A stretch of 64,000 nucleotides of DNA from Styela clava (GCF_964204865.1 NC_135251.1:15686001-15750000), one strand, 5' to 3'. Shown: positions 1 to 12,540, numbered from the stretch's first letter. Numbers and translations: made by a program. Notes: a model not told the origin generated them from the letters alone.

Positions 1-2898
1 CATCAGCAAGTAGTTGTTTCACAGCATCTAATGAACCATTGTTTGGTGCAGGATTTATCTAAATATCAATCCATTGTATCACACATTAGGAATTGAGACA
101 CCAAGTCTAGAAAATAGACTTGCTGATACTTGTAAAAATAATTTGATAGAGGCATAAAATATGGTTGGCAGTTGGCACTTTGTAATGATGCATCCATCCA
201 TATTCACACCCTACAAAGGATATTTGACAGGAATAGAAATGGAAAGAATGTCCATCGATAACTTATTTATCATGAATAATATCAAAATTACAGGAGAACT
301 GTTAATGTAGTCGCATCATAGCATATTAATGCATTGCTGCACAATGATTACTTTATAATATAGAAAATTGGAATTAAACTCAAAGTATAGTTTTAAACTA
401 TCAGTCCATACATGTGGTAGACTATTTTACTGTGGTTGGCGAGTGACAACATTGACTCTGTATAGCATTTTTTATTTAAATGATTATATGAATATTTCTC
501 ATGAACTTGTTTAATAATACATATTGATTCAACTGAAGTCACATACACATTTAAAAACAACTTAATGCTCATAACTTCTGAAAAAGCAAGAGCCCTGAAC
601 TAAAAATGATGAGAAATTCACAACTAGAACTGATGAGCACAGAGATATATATAAGTACCTTAGCCAGTGATATTGATTATTTATAACTTACCCCTAATAT
701 ATGACACATCAATGAATATATATTAACATTTTCAAATGGTTCAGAAATGAATCCTTTCTTAAACACTGGACCAGTTGCAACAAAGAATGGATGCATGTCC
801 ATTTTTGAATTGTTAAACCCATGTCTTCCTACTGTAATATTAATAATAGTAGAATTTAACATACAAAGACAATAAATTGGGCAATAAATAAATGCCAAGA
901 ATCACAATGTAACATGAGTACAGTAGGCTACTCCATATATTACTTAAATTTAGACAAACACATATTAACTACCAATAGGATGCAATGAAACAATAAAAAC
1001 TCAAATTACATAGATAATGGGTGTCGTTCCAATTTTCTTTAATACCCCATCCTTCATTAGCCGACATCAAAATAGGTGCAATACGACGATTGTTTGCATA
1101 ATGATATTCTGGTGGGATATCTTTTTTCATCCATACTTGAACATGTTCTGGATCAATGGATGAAAGATTTTTGTAAAGTTCTTCTGTTATATCTGTGAAA
1201 TAAATTTTGTTTTTTAGGAGAATGAAATAGCTCTTCATTAGCGCAGTTTTAGAAAAATTATACAGGATGATAAAGACGAAATTTCGAGGAGATATTGAAA
1301 TTTTGGAAACCGGTGAAAGCAATGAGCTTCTCATATTTACATATTTCAGTACATTGGCATAAAAAAAAATCCCATCTCGCTGTTTACCACGGGAAAGTAA
1401 GTATAACGTTAATATACCATCCAAACTGAACTGCCACATATTCGATAACGATAATAGACCATTCATATAATACATGAAATATTCTGTTTTCCAACAAAGT
1501 GAGGACCAAAACTTGCATGCTCATAGATTAGTAGCAGTATGGTACTTGAAGTTCAGGCTTACCAAAGATGTGTAAAATTGCACTTCCTTGATCAAACATG
1601 GTCTTATTTAGTATATATTCAAAATACGTATTAGTTAATTTGTTCGAAATTAAGCATACTTTCTCCACTTTTAGGCCACACACTTGTCCCAACAATGTAA
1701 TTTATAAGATGCTTCGTTTGATGAGTGTCAATGTGATCATCCAATGTTATAAATCTACTTCTGTTCATCCCAGTCATCCCATGATCACTTGTTATGATAA
1801 TGTTTAACAGGTTGCTGAGACCATGCTCTTCAATTTGATCCAGGATATAACCTTTAATATATATTTCACCTTGAAATCTACCAATTTGGACAATAGTGTA
1901 AGCAAAATATTTGATTTATATTTAGGACAAAGATAAAGAGATTTAGTTTAGTTTGCTATGGGTGGCTAAATAGTACTGAAATTGAAATATACTCAATCTA
2001 AGTGCAAAATATGTATTGCCTTTATACATGAAATAGACAAAGCGATGAACAAATATACATATGATATTAAAAGTTGAAAGGAGATTATTTTTCTTCAGGG
2101 CAAACAGATAAACTGGATTCAAATTTCTTTCGATTATTAAAGGACACATGAAATATAAAAACATAAATCTGTAATGGCAAAATTATACAAAGTGCAACCT
2201 CAGATTGTGAAGCTCATAAATTAATTTTAATAACCTGTAATATTGTCACATTGTTGAATCATTTGAACAACCTCGGGCGATTCAGGTCCATAAATATGCC
2301 CAGTATGATCTGGTTCTTTGAAATATAACAGAGCTAAATCAACAACATTTTCAGGATCTGTTAACCATTCAATGACTGTATCAGTCCGATTTCTCCAAAG
2401 AGCCATAGAAACCTCTTGTTTAATATATTTCTCATATATGTTAGGTCTTACACCTTTAATCTCTGCCTCACTACCTGGCCAATAATACACCCCAGTCCGG
2501 CCACCCTGGAGTTGGTTTGTCACCCAAATGGGTTCACCACCCCAAAATTTCCCATCAAGCACGGTTGTCTCGTTTCCAATTTGAAAAGTTTCATTAAATA
2601 CTGGATCATAAAATATATTGGCAACTATGCCATGACTTTCTTCATAAAGTCCAGTAGCAATTGTATAGTGATTAGGAAAAGTGAGTGATGTGAATGAGTC
2701 TTTTATCCATTTTGCCCTCACTCCATTGTTTGTAATTCTATCAAAATTTGGCGTGTCAGTTTTTGAAAGATAATCCCAACGGAAGCCATCGAAAGAAATA
2801 AGCAAAAGTTTGGGAGTATGTTCACATACTGCTAATTGGAATATGATCAATATTGCATAGAGAAAAGTTTTTACAAAAATTTGAGGATTCCTCCCCAT
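1..2898 (-). CDS. ENPP4-like: ENPP4/5-like ectonucleotide pyrophosphatase/phosphodiesterase, partial (5 exons visible)
   Basis: Exons on the minus strand, by my splice reading: 2898-2235, 1851-1660, 1192-1010, 831-692 and 58 to the left edge. All junctions are GT-AG and keep one frame, giving 412 visible codons. Known family role: zinc-dependent hydrolysis of phosphodiester or pyrophosphate bonds of extracellular nucleotides. Residues about 7-25 are a hydrophobic signal sequence. Metal and catalytic residues are all present: Asp37 in SFDGFRWD, Thr73 in LTFPNHYT (nucleophile), Asp197 and His201 in PDHTGH, Asp244-His245 in TSDHGM, His350 in GRHG. Human ENPP4 is about 453 residues, so the missing part is probably the C-terminal tail and membrane anchor. 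I chose the ATG at 2898 because an acceptor (TTTTACAG) lies just upstream at about 2918, implying a spliced 5' UTR, and the signal peptide follows at once. ENPP4 and ENPP5 cannot be separated here. Confidence 0.93.
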
Positions 2899-2973
2899 TA
2901 TAACAACATAAGTGCCTGTAAAATACAAATAAGAATTTAGTATATATAACACTTAAAGAATAATGATGAAGCC

Positions 2974-3009
2974 CGATAACCAGATAAGCTACGATAACCA
3001 GATAAGCTA
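2974..3009. repeat. Two tandem copies of an 18-bp unit
   Basis: The 18-mer beginning CGATAACCAG is repeated exactly twice upstream of the ENPP gene. No other function is visible. Confidence 0.85.
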
Positions 3010-3582
3010 CGTACTTAACTGACGCAAAATACAATTTCCCTGTAAAGTCTAACTATTTCACTCAACAATGCAGCAATATGTGACGATTCCATTACTGATA
3101 ATATTTTCAGATGTAAATTATAAAGTTCAACTGATGATTCTAATTTCATTTTCCAATAATTAATTGTTTATCATATAGGACAAAAATAATAACATGTAGA
3201 TATACATAAAAATTTCATTTTAAATTTCTGATTCTACAATAATTTCATCTAACATTTCTAATAAAATCTGCCTTTATCTATTCAATATATTATTATTTCT
3301 CCCTCGCTATAAATAAAAACTCCTTCTCGTCTTGTGTCCTGGCTTTTAACGATGTGTTCATATAGCAGTAGAGTGCATGACACTAAATACCTAAACAAAA
3401 TATGCAAACAAAATAACTCATCCGAATACCATATGGAGTAATATTTCCTTTCCCCCAAAACAACAAAATTCTGTTGTGGAATGTTGCTTTAAACATTATT
3501 ACAATATTTTACAAGTTCCAAAGTTCGGAAGCTATAGAGCTCTTTTCAAAATAAAATTGCCAGAATAAATAGTACCGTACCT
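3010..3582. other. Upstream region of the ENPP gene, no gene seen
   Basis: AT-rich sequence without a convincing reading frame. It should hold the ENPP first non-coding exon and promoter, but I cannot place a TATA box or transcription start with confidence. Confidence 0.5.
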
Positions 3583-3640
3583 CAGGGGTCCGCAACTATT
3601 TTTTGGCACGCCCCCCAAAAAAATTTCAAATTTACCTAGT
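3583..3640 (+). mobile_element. 5' end of a hAT-type MITE
   Basis: The sequence CAGGGGTCCGCAAC followed by a short C run is the typical left end of the CAGGGGTC family of hAT MITEs, seen complete elsewhere in this window. I did not find its right end, so its extent is unknown. The foldback element about 330 bp downstream may have interrupted it. Confidence 0.5.
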
Positions 3641-3965
3641 AAGCATGTAAGGTTATTATTGTAAGGTTTTAAGAATATTATTGACTGACACCAACAATTT
3701 TCTTGCACAATATTATATTAAACTTAGCCCATCGCAAATAATAGCATTTATTCTGCCTACTCATGCAGTAATGGGAATTATAGGCTTTGTGTTTAGAAAA
3801 CAGCATATCAATTCGCGGTTTAATTTGAGAGCGGCAACTCGAAGATCTTCTCCTACTTCTAGCCTTGTCCTCTATAATTTTTTTTATGTATGGAAACGCA
3901 GAAAACGTCCTTTACACAAGTAGGTAGTTCCGAATGGTATCAGAACATTCATTGCAGCAACTCAA

Positions 3966-5380
3966 CTACCGGTAGCGGTGCCTTTCATTTAACCAAAGTT
4001 ACTCTAGCAGATATCTCTCTCATTTTCGGAACGGTAAAATAGCGTTGCCAGAAAACGATTTAACGTGGCACTTAAATGCTGCGACGGAAAAAAGGAAAGC
4101 TAGTCGCAAAGTACTTGCCAGATTTACCGCAAAATTTTGCTACACTCGGAATTACACAAAACTTATCTGTAATTTTCGAAGGCAGGGCAAATTTTTGAAG
4201 TTGATATAAAAAAAGAACTTATATTTAAGTCATCCTAATTCAAGTTTTATGAAATTTATATGTTGGGAACATATATTATTACATTGTCAAACATGGCCAA
4301 AAAGAAATTTCACATTAAAATTAATAAATGTCGGCTTAACCCCAAATTATGTACTTTTCGATTAGGTGCCCCACTGTTAGATAAGACATCTCAAAAAAAC
4401 ATATTGTGAAGTCATTCGGAACCAAGTTTCAGAAAAATTGTATGTCGGGAACATACAATAATATCTTGTTAAAAAACATGGCCCAAACAGGAATTTTACA
4501 TCAAAATTAGTAAATATCGGCATTTTAACCAAAAATTCTGTACTATTTGATTACGTGCCCCACTTTCAGATAAGATATTTCAAAAAATCATACTGTGAAG
4601 TCATCTCGAAGAAAGTTCCAGAAAAATTGTAAGTCGGGAACATGTATTATTATCTTGTCAAACATGGCCCAAGCAGGAATTTTACATCAAAATTAGTAAA
4701 TATCGCCAACTTTTCTGAAACTTGGTTCCAAATGACTTCACAGTATGTTCTTTTGGAATATCTTATCTAAAAGTGGGGCACACAATCGAAAAGTGCAAAC
4801 TTTTGGGTTGAAATACTGATATTTATTAATTTCGATGTAAAATTCATGGTTCGGCCATATTTGAGAAGATATTATTATATGTTCCCGACATACAAATTTT
4901 CTCAAACTTGGTTCGAAATGACTTCACAATATGTTTGTTTGAGATGTCTTATCTAAAAGTGGGGCACCTAATCGAAAAGTAGAGAATTTGGGGTTAAAAT
5001 GCCGACATTTATTGATTTTAATGTGAAATTTCTTTTTGGCCATGTTTGACAATGTATTATTATATGTTTCCAACATATAATTTTCATAAAACTTGGATTA
5101 GGATGACTTCAATATAAGTTCTTTTTTTATATCAACTTTAAAAATCTGCCCAGCCATCGGAAATTACAAATAAGTGTTTTGTAATTCCGAGTGTAGCAAA
5201 ATTTCGCCGTAAATCTGGCAAGTACTTTGCGACTAACTTTTCTTTTTTCCGATGCGGCATTTAAGTGCCATGTTAAATCGTTTTCTGGCAACGCTATTTT
5301 ACCGTTCCGAAAACGAGAGAGATGTCCGCTGAGAGATGTCTGCTAGGGTAACTTTGGTTTTCATTTAAATGTACCGGTAG
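3966..5380. mobile_element. Foldback-like element: long inverted arms made of repeated modules
   Basis: Left arm (about 3991-4690) and right arm (about 4700-5360) are inverted copies. For example, AACCAAAGTTACTCTAGCAG near 3991 returns in reverse complement near 5340, and the ACGGTAAAATAGCGTTGCCA stretch near 4031 returns near 5290. Inside the left arm a module of roughly 185 bp, containing GTCGGGAACAT and GTGCCCCACT, occurs near 4229, 4412 and 4598. Matching inverted modules make up the right arm. Both ends carry TACCGGTAG. There is no reading frame for a transposase. Foldback transposons have this build of long modular inverted repeats with little or no loop. Exact ends and target duplication are unresolved. 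Confidence 0.75.
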
Positions 5381-6160
5381 AAGATAGATAGTTTAATTCG
5401 AAAATTCCATAACAAACATAAATTAAAAATATAAAATTCTGTAGAGCAAGCAAAACCTATAAAAAAGTTTAAAACATGAGAAGTATCTCATGTGCCTGCC
5501 CACCAGCAGGCACACAAAAACACAAGCCCAATTAAATTACAGAATTAGGCTTGGGCCAAACTTGACAAACAAAATACCTACACGATAGTATTAAACTTTC
5601 GGGCTGTTGTACTTTCAACATAATGACCAATACCTACAACCTCATGCAAAGATACTCGAAAAGGTGATAAGTGGTTCCGGTTTAATATACAAACAAACGC
5701 AAAACCATGGCGGCAATTTCGGTGTGCGGACACTCATAAAAGCAATTATCAGGAAAAACACTAATCACACGTGAGCGGGTCTGTAGCCTAATTAATGTGG
5801 CCAACATTGTTAAAACAGTACGGTACGGTACCAGTACAGCGTACAGGTACCGTATACACACAGAGAGAACAAATCCAAAATATGCGTAGGTAAAGCCAAA
5901 GCGTATATCGACACCTCAAAGCCAAACAGTGCTAAGTCCACCTTTCCAAAAAATGACATTTTTCAATTGCTGATGTTCCTGGACTTAGCTCTACATTTTG
6001 GTCTATTTGCCTTATCTCTGGGTGCTCTATATCTCAAGACAGCTATGGACATACCAGGTAACCCTGCTTTTTTAGGGCATTTGAGAACTAAACAGAGCTG
6101 TGTCTACTGTTGTAACGGAAAATCGAAATAAACACTTACACTTACTTACACTTACTGGGC
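5381..6160. other. Intergenic, no gene seen
   Basis: Contains a hairpin-prone pair (GCTAAGTCCA near 5931 and TGGACTTAGC near 5981) and a run of TACGGTACGGTACC-type palindromes near 5818-5860. No coding or RNA gene is supported. Confidence 0.5.
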
Positions 6161-6164
6161 AACC

Positions 6165-6355
6165 CTAAAATGCGGGAAACGAGAACGACGGGAACTACGG
6201 AAAATGCACTAAAATGCGGGAACGACGGAAAATTGCAAAAACTAAAATGCGGGAACCACGGGAATGGCGGGAACTACGGGAAATTTCACTAAAAAGCGGG
6301 AAATTTCACAAAAAGCGGGAATGACGGTAAATCGCTTTAAGGTACGGGAAATATT
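6165..6355. repeat. Degenerate minisatellite, core GCGGGAAYGACGGGAAA
   Basis: About ten imperfect copies of a 15-25 bp unit with the core AATGCGGGAACGACGG, spaced by TTTCACTAAA-like linkers. It ends where the family F repeat begins (6361). The same core recurs in 12240-12540 and 13020-13400. Confidence 0.8.
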
Positions 6356-6360
6356 CATTT

Positions 6361-6625
6361 TGGGGTATAGGCCGCGAGCCGAGGCCATTTATCTTTCAGT
6401 TTCGTAGCGCACATCAGGTAACTACCTGAAAATGATTTTAAAATGTTCCTTAGAAATTTAGTAACAAATATTGCCTTGTTCCCACTTCCAAAAGTTGCAC
6501 GTTTTACAGAAAAGACGCTTTTACTACAATAAATATGTGTTACCATCTGTCCTATTTTCTCTGCTTTTCCGGTATCGTGGGCCAATGAACGAAAACTTCT
6601 GCAAGACGTAACAGTCAAGTTAGTC
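6361..6625 (-). repeat. Dispersed repeat family F, copy 1
   Basis: In reverse complement this matches 11993-12240 over its whole length, including the segments CGTGCAACTTTTGG and CAGGTAGTTACCTGATGTGC. Its edge next to the minisatellite is GGCCGCGAGCCGAGGCC. A shorter third copy lies at 8835-8905. The common terminus suggests that these are ends of one transposon family. The 87-codon open frame across it is not conserved in the other copies and is not called. Confidence 0.75.
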
Positions 6626-8834
6626 AGCTGTAGGTGGATCCCCAGTGGTCGGATGAATATCAGATGTACTACAACTGCTCGCTTTTGCGTTGAGTAGCCT
6701 TTTAATAGTTTTTTTCAGTTACCGGTAATATTAGTTCAGTTATTCTAAGGAGGTGTTGAAAAGTATAGGTAAGATATCAAACACTTGCATATCCTTACCA
6801 TAAATAGCAATTTTAGTTGAGCACTAGCTCATAAGACGTTGTTAAATAGGTACGGTGCGGTAACTCCAAGGAAGGCTAGACCTAGAATAATATGTCACAA
6901 ACAACGATATTTTCTGGCTTGCATGAAATGTTTATGATTAATTTAATGACTCTTCTTGACTATTCAGCAGACTTATACTACTATATATACAGATATAGGC
7001 CACAGCATATTTGGAAATAGAAATGAATGGCTGTTTCTGTAATGCACGGTTGTGTGAAAGAGAAGAAAATCAATTTTACAAATTTCGGTTGGTCTAAATC
7101 TAAATTCATAGAGTCGACAAGAACCCGGGAAGCAATGATAAGTTATGCCGGAGTGGAAAGAAAGGTAGCATTGGAAACGATTGAGAGGTGAGAAATCAAG
7201 TTGTAGACAAACAGTTGATGTTTTAAAATATAGTCTATAGTCCATACTCATACTGTCATAGGACATTTCAGACTGTGATATATCAAAATTTAGTGTAGAT
7301 ATAGTCTAGTACCGGTAATGGTATGCAAACACTGCTGGACTGTAGTACATGCAATGAGCATATATACGCTCATTTAGTACATCAGATAAAATGCATTATG
7401 TATTCAAGGTATTAGTTAGTATTTAGGGGTATTTTTAAACTCATGCTGCTCCAAATATCATTTTCTTCCTCATTTTAGATACTATACTACAAAAGAAAAC
7501 GGCAATGTTCCACCAATCCGACCTAACGCAGGCTCTGATCCCTGCTGCTATCAGTGCTATAAAATGGATTAAACAAGAAGTCTTGAAGCTTAAAGGTATA
7601 TGAGAATCATAATAGTTGCAAACAGCTTAGATGGGCTATTCATATTGAAATACTTTAACACTTTTCTGCAATTGGAACTGCCCATCAAATTCATGTTGGA
7701 GACTTCATTGAGATTTTCAATTCATTTTTTTCCCTCGACTATGAAGATCTTTTGAAGTTAACGAGGCATTAATAAATAAAGCTGAGGAATTTGAAGAGGA
7801 TATGAAGAATGTAAATGATATCAGGGCACGTCTATTTAACACTGTCAAACATAAGGATTGTACTCTCCACCCAACAATGATTCACTGAAGAAGCATGTGG
7901 CCCTCAAATCAGTTCTTGAGTTGGCAAACTGCAAGTGTAAGAAAAATAGTCAAAATACTTTATGAAAGTGTGCCAAAATCAACTTAAATTGCACAGATTT
8001 TTGTTTTTGTATTGACTGCAAAAATCACAGTACACTTATAGAGGAAAAGTCGATTTTTGAGATTTGGATTTTGAGTGGATTTCGAAAACAATTCAGAAGA
8101 AAGTGAATTAGATATTACTGTTGATTTAATAAGTATCATTTATTTGTTTTGTTTTTTGGACATTTGTTAGTGTCGTAGTCCTGTTTCTAGAAATATTATT
8201 GCCTTTGTTCAAATACATAACCACATAAACTAAAAAAAGATTAATTGTAAATTGTAATATTTCTGTTCACTATGTTATGTACATTATGTTAATTTTCTTG
8301 ACTTTTGCGGTATATTTCCAAGTGAGAAATAACTGATTTATTTGTGTTTTCGTGCTCACGATGTTAATTTGTGACCTCATTGCTTAAAAATAAATACGTT
8401 TGATAGCTTCTATAAAATGGATGTAGCTTTTTATGCTGTTCTTGTTGTAAACTGCTTGTGGCTATTACATAAAATTTATTTATGTGAATCAGCGTTGTTG
8501 GTGTCGCTGCTTTAGAGGTCACTCCCGATTCCTGTCACACAATTAAAGTATTTTTTGTTGTTGGTTACATGTATGCCATATTTTTCGTAATCTACCTAAT
8601 AAATTATGATTGACTTAGGAAGTCCGATTTTGGTCAGGCAAAACATTACAGGAATACATTTGTGTTAGTGTGCTGTAGGGCTCTCGAATTGCATAGTTCT
8701 TATGTATGTGTTGTAAACTTATGGTTATTGAATTTCCGGGAACCTCTTATATTCAATTTCGCACTAGGATTGTGGAACAAGCTGTAATGCGTTCATTATG
8801 TTCGTTTTCACACAAAACTGAAGAATTTATTTAG
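6626..8834. other. No recognisable gene
   Basis: Mostly AT-rich unique-looking sequence. A stretch near 7770-7890 reads as a short acidic and lysine-rich open segment but has neither a plausible start nor recognisable homology, so I call nothing here. Confidence 0.45.
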
Positions 8835-8905
8835 TTACCAGATGTGCGCTACGAAACTCATTTTCTGGGCGTTTTCATGGCTTCGTCTCACGGCCCATAT
8901 CCGTG
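8835..8905 (+). repeat. Dispersed repeat family F, short copy 3
   Basis: Matches the end of family F only: CAGATGTGCGCTACGAAACT followed by GGGCGTTTTCATGGC and a diverged GGCTCGCGGCC end. Confidence 0.65.
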
Positions 8906-9420
8906 GTAAGGATCTACAAGTGTTTAATAACTTACTTATACATTTTTCAACAACGTCTTAGCATAACTTAACTAATAATAACTAAACAGGGCTATGGACC
9001 TTTCCCCGACATCAAAACATCCGTATTTTCAACCAATCACAAGCGAGCAGATGTAAACAAACATTCTCCGCTGAAAAGTCGCTCAGACAACTTTGGACGC
9101 GTTCCGCACAGGTTGCTGGCGGTTTAGGCAGATATTTGTCCTTTTTTTTCTTCACAGGGCTGCAAGAATTAGAAAGCTGTAATACTGTATGTTACTTGTT
9201 GCAAATCACGTTCACGAAATCTATACTATACTAAAGGGCTGTACCCGTTGCAGGCACCTCACAGGTTACGGTACGGTACAGGTCACAACTGCTATTTCGA
9301 ACCAAAAAATAGTAGACAATCATGCTGATGCAATCAAGGGTACCGGTAGCCTACCGTATGTTAGAAAAAAAAAAGAGTTTGTCTTCGATACGATATTAGT
9401 GAATTATTTTGGTAGACTAA

Positions 9421-9785
9421 CTATGTGTAAACGCTGTGCATATGATCTTTGCCGGTCTGACAACCTGTACGGTACCCCTGCTGATCGAATGGAGTAAGAT
9501 TTGTGCCTTTTCCGAAGCCACATATTGACTGCCAAAAAGAAATAAGGTGGATAAAGGAATGCAACAGGCCTCGCAGTATATTCAATCTAGGAAAAATCAC
9601 CAGAAATATCTTCGTGTGTACCAAGGTAGGCCAACATAAATATTGTTTTCGATACCTATGATATATTCAATATGTTAATTCTTATATGAAATAAATTTTC
9701 ATACAAGCAATGCGTTCCATCATGCATTTTCATGGAGACGATGGACCAACTGATGAATACCCTATATCAGATTCTTGTCGCCCAA
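9421..9785 (+). pseudogene. THAP-type zinc-finger domain, broken
   Basis: THAP domains bind DNA with a C2CH zinc site and occur in P-like and Kolobok transposases and in genes derived from them. Visible pieces: 9421-9492 reads a Cys-x2-Cys / Cys-Arg-Ser-Asp start like the THAP N terminus. 9490-9625 reads GVRFVPFPKP, then RWIKECNRP and a terminal VCTK, matching the FPKP / +W / C pattern of the family. 9733-9785 reads MHFHGDDGPTDEYP, matching the HF-GPT segment. The first two pieces are in different frames, and the splice phase between 9625 (donor GTAGG) and the third piece does not work, so the domain is decayed. It lies inside a TIR-bounded element. Confidence 0.6.
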
Positions 9786-9858
9786 CAGAAAAGCACCATC
9801 GAATTGTGAGGTAAGGATTACTTATACCATAATTTAACTTTGGATCATAATTTCACAG

Positions 9859-10026
9859 GATCTGTCACCAGATACTTCATTTGATACAGAGACATGTGAA
9901 TCTGACGAAAGTGAGAAAAGATTGTCAGGGATCCAACCAGATCTGGCCCCAGACTCTTTAGTTGAAACTACCTCAAGTGCCGCTGATGAAAAAGACAGCG
10001 CTTTGTCAGATAGCAGAATAATTTAA
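9859..10026 (+). other. Open acidic segment after a splice acceptor, possible old exon
   Basis: Following TTTCACAG there are 55 open codons rich in Asp, Glu and Ser (starting DLSPDTSFDTETCESDESE) and then a TAA. It could be the last exon of the THAP-containing gene, but joining it to the upstream piece needs a frame change, so I do not call a CDS. Confidence 0.3.
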
Positions 10027-11895
10027 GCAAGCATCATCATCATTTTAGTTCTCTGGCATAAAACAACACAAAAAGTCAACATACAAACAAAATGCAGAGA
10101 AAAGTGGAAGTCGAGCATAACTTAAAATAGATTTCAAAAAGTACGCGACTACCTACCAGAAAAAGAAATAATATTAATAAAAGGGCACGAAAGAATTAAC
10201 AAGATTCAGAATCGGAACTGCAACTGCAAAGTCACACCAAGCTGCTCCTGATACCAGAAGTTGGCCCTGCACTTGGTAGTATCTGTAGTGTGTGATAAAT
10301 ATCCTTATTTTGTTTGGTTGTTTTGCATTTATCACTGTCATATAAATCACAACTTGTTCATAATCACCTGGTAAATCTTAGAACCGAACCAAGTGGTGGG
10401 TGTTTGGCCATCTGACTATGGGCTGACTATATAACAATGAGGTAGTGCTCAGTGAGAGCAATTCTTCCATATTTATTATCAGGGGATGAAACCAGGCAGC
10501 TTTAATAAAATAACTCAGACGCTCCATTGCTTCCATGTTTTTTGTTTGTTGTGCCCAAAAGCATATATCTAGCGTGTATTTTTATTCTATACAACACAAT
10601 ATCTGCAAAACTATATAATTTGTAGTAATTTTCTTGGATTTACTTGCTTGTTCCTTCATCATATATTTTTCATAGTCTGTTATATTCTATTTCTACACTG
10701 AATGAATAAAATATATTGTAAAACCTATCAGATACCAGACTGTTTTTGGTTGAACCGGTATGATTGGAACTCTGGCTCGATCTAACTTCGTGGGATTAGC
10801 ACCAACTACGAACGACAACTGTTGGATCTATTTTGTTCCCTCCATATAGGTTGTTACCAATGCTGGGGAAGGCTTGTACATGCATGGCTCAGCGGAAAAT
10901 CTTTAATCCCCTCAATTTCATCTGTTGGATAGTCTTGGTTAGTCCATTTAAACCATGTTTATCACTATAACATTATTGGTCTTGTAATTTTATGTGGTAT
11001 GTAATCGATCATAATACCTCAATAAACCTGTTGAATCTAATCTTTCAATAGTATATTTGCACCCTTACTGAGCTAATAAATCTGTGTTTCTATGATACGA
11101 CATAAACTCAAGTGCCCTCACTGTGCCTAGCATGTACAAATTGCATCAGAGACTTGGTGACTATCCAGCGACACCACTATTTGAGGATGATGTGGTGGCA
11201 GAGACTCCTGAACTTATCTAACGCACTTGGCTTTGAAATCTAGCGTTGAACCAAGATTGACGACTGAAACATCATGAATGTACCGGTATCTGAAAAAAAT
11301 ATTCACCTGTTCAGAATCACAGATTTCTGTAGTTTGTGCAATGTTTCCAAGAATGTATCTAAAAGACTTTTTAAACTGCCTCTGCATTTCATTTGTTCCT
11401 ATACTAAACTCACCAATTCAGCCCTAACTTGGACGCTATCTATCAGTCTATGAACTATGGATTATGTTACCGGTACCGTACCGGTAGTCATGCAGGTCTC
11501 CCAGTTCTATCACCACCCTCTGAGATTCCTCAACCATATAAGTTTAAATATCACCTTTCAATGAAAAGTTTTGTATCCTTCTCTTGCTGGGGGAAAGAAA
11601 AGTCCTTGGAGAACCAAGTCATAGAAAAGTCATCTCTGAGTGATTCCATTTTTGTATGTTAAATGAGCTTTTAGAACTAAGTTAGGTACGTTAACGGCAA
11701 TGTGAAGGCGGAATAACGTTAATAATAGATCACTTGACAATATGTTATAACTTTAGAAGCACGAAAATACCGCTATCACCAGTGAAATGCCATTCGAAGG
11801 ACTTTAAAACGAGCAACGTACCACTCTATCGCCCTACACAAGCCTGAATATTTGCAATGTTTGTCTGAGCGACCAAAATCATAACAATAAAGGTC
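10027..11895. other. Interior of the THAP element, no further coding seen
   Basis: AT-rich. It contains the palindromic run TTACCGGTACCGTACCGG near 11465. No transposase catalytic region could be recognised. Confidence 0.45.
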
Positions 11896-11992
11896 AAAGG
11901 TCGGGGAAAGGTCCATGGAAAGCCTGCCCAACTCAGCGCAAGGTCAAGCAGTAATAACTAATATTCATCCGCTCGCTAACAGCTGGTTTAAT

Positions 11993-12240
11993 TCAATTGT
12001 TACGTCATGCTGAAGTCATTGTTCCTTGCCGAAAATGTAGAGAATATAGGACAGATCGTAGCACATATTTCTTGTAGTAGAAGAGTCTTTTCCGTAAAAC
12101 GTGCAACTTTTGGAAGTGGGAACAAGGCAATATTTGTTACTAAATTTTTAAAAAACATTTTAAAATCATTTTCAGGTAGTTACCTGATGTGCGCTACGAA
12201 ACTCACTTTCTAGGCGTTTTTCAGGGCCTCGGCTCGCGGC
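11993..12240 (+). repeat. Dispersed repeat family F, copy 2
   Basis: Inverted relative to copy 1 at 6361-6625, with the same internal order (GGACAGAT, CGTGCAACTTTTGG, CAGGTAGTTACCTGATGTGC) and the same GGCTCGCGGCC edge. Confidence 0.75.
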
Positions 12241-12540
12241 CTAGTATGTTTAGGGGAAATTGTTCTAGAAAGCGAAAGCAACGGTAAATATACGCTTGGG
12301 GGTGTATGCACGTGAAAATTTATCTAAAATGCGGGAACGACGACAAATCGCTTTAAATTACGGGAAATACTCATTTCAGAGTATGTTTAGAAGAAATTGC
12401 ACTAGAAAACGGAAGCAACGGGAAATATACGCTTGGGTTGTGTGGATCCGGAAATTTCACTAGAAAGCAAAAAATTTCACAAAGAGTGGGAGTGACGGGA
12501 AATCGCTGTAAGATACGGATAATATGTATGTTAGTACAAT
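12240..12540. repeat. Degenerate GCGGGAA minisatellite, second array
   Basis: Repeated ATGCGGGAACGACG, CGCTTTAAATTACGGGAAAT and GAAATTGCACTAGAAA modules, all seen in diverged form at 6165-6355. Confidence 0.7.

Larger units (their letters stand above)
8996..11914. mobile_element. Probable decayed DNA transposon with a THAP-domain remnant
   Basis: The left edge GGACCTTTCCCCGAC (8996-9010) is repeated inverted at the right edge as GTCGGGGAAAGGTCC (11900-11914), giving 15-bp terminal inverted repeats about 2.9 kb apart. The inside contains the only THAP-like coding remnant of the window (9421-9785) and no host gene that I can support. The small MITEs at 42530-42953 and 45952-46458 end with the same TIR core and a shared stretch GGTCAAAGGTCGGGGAAAGG, which argues that this is a real family. 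I found no clear target duplication, so the boundaries are inferred. Confidence 0.45.

Noticed and set aside
969..1475. 168-codon open frame on the minus strand
   Set aside because: Only its last third (1192-1010) is coding, as ENPP exon 3. The rest is intron read through without a stop.
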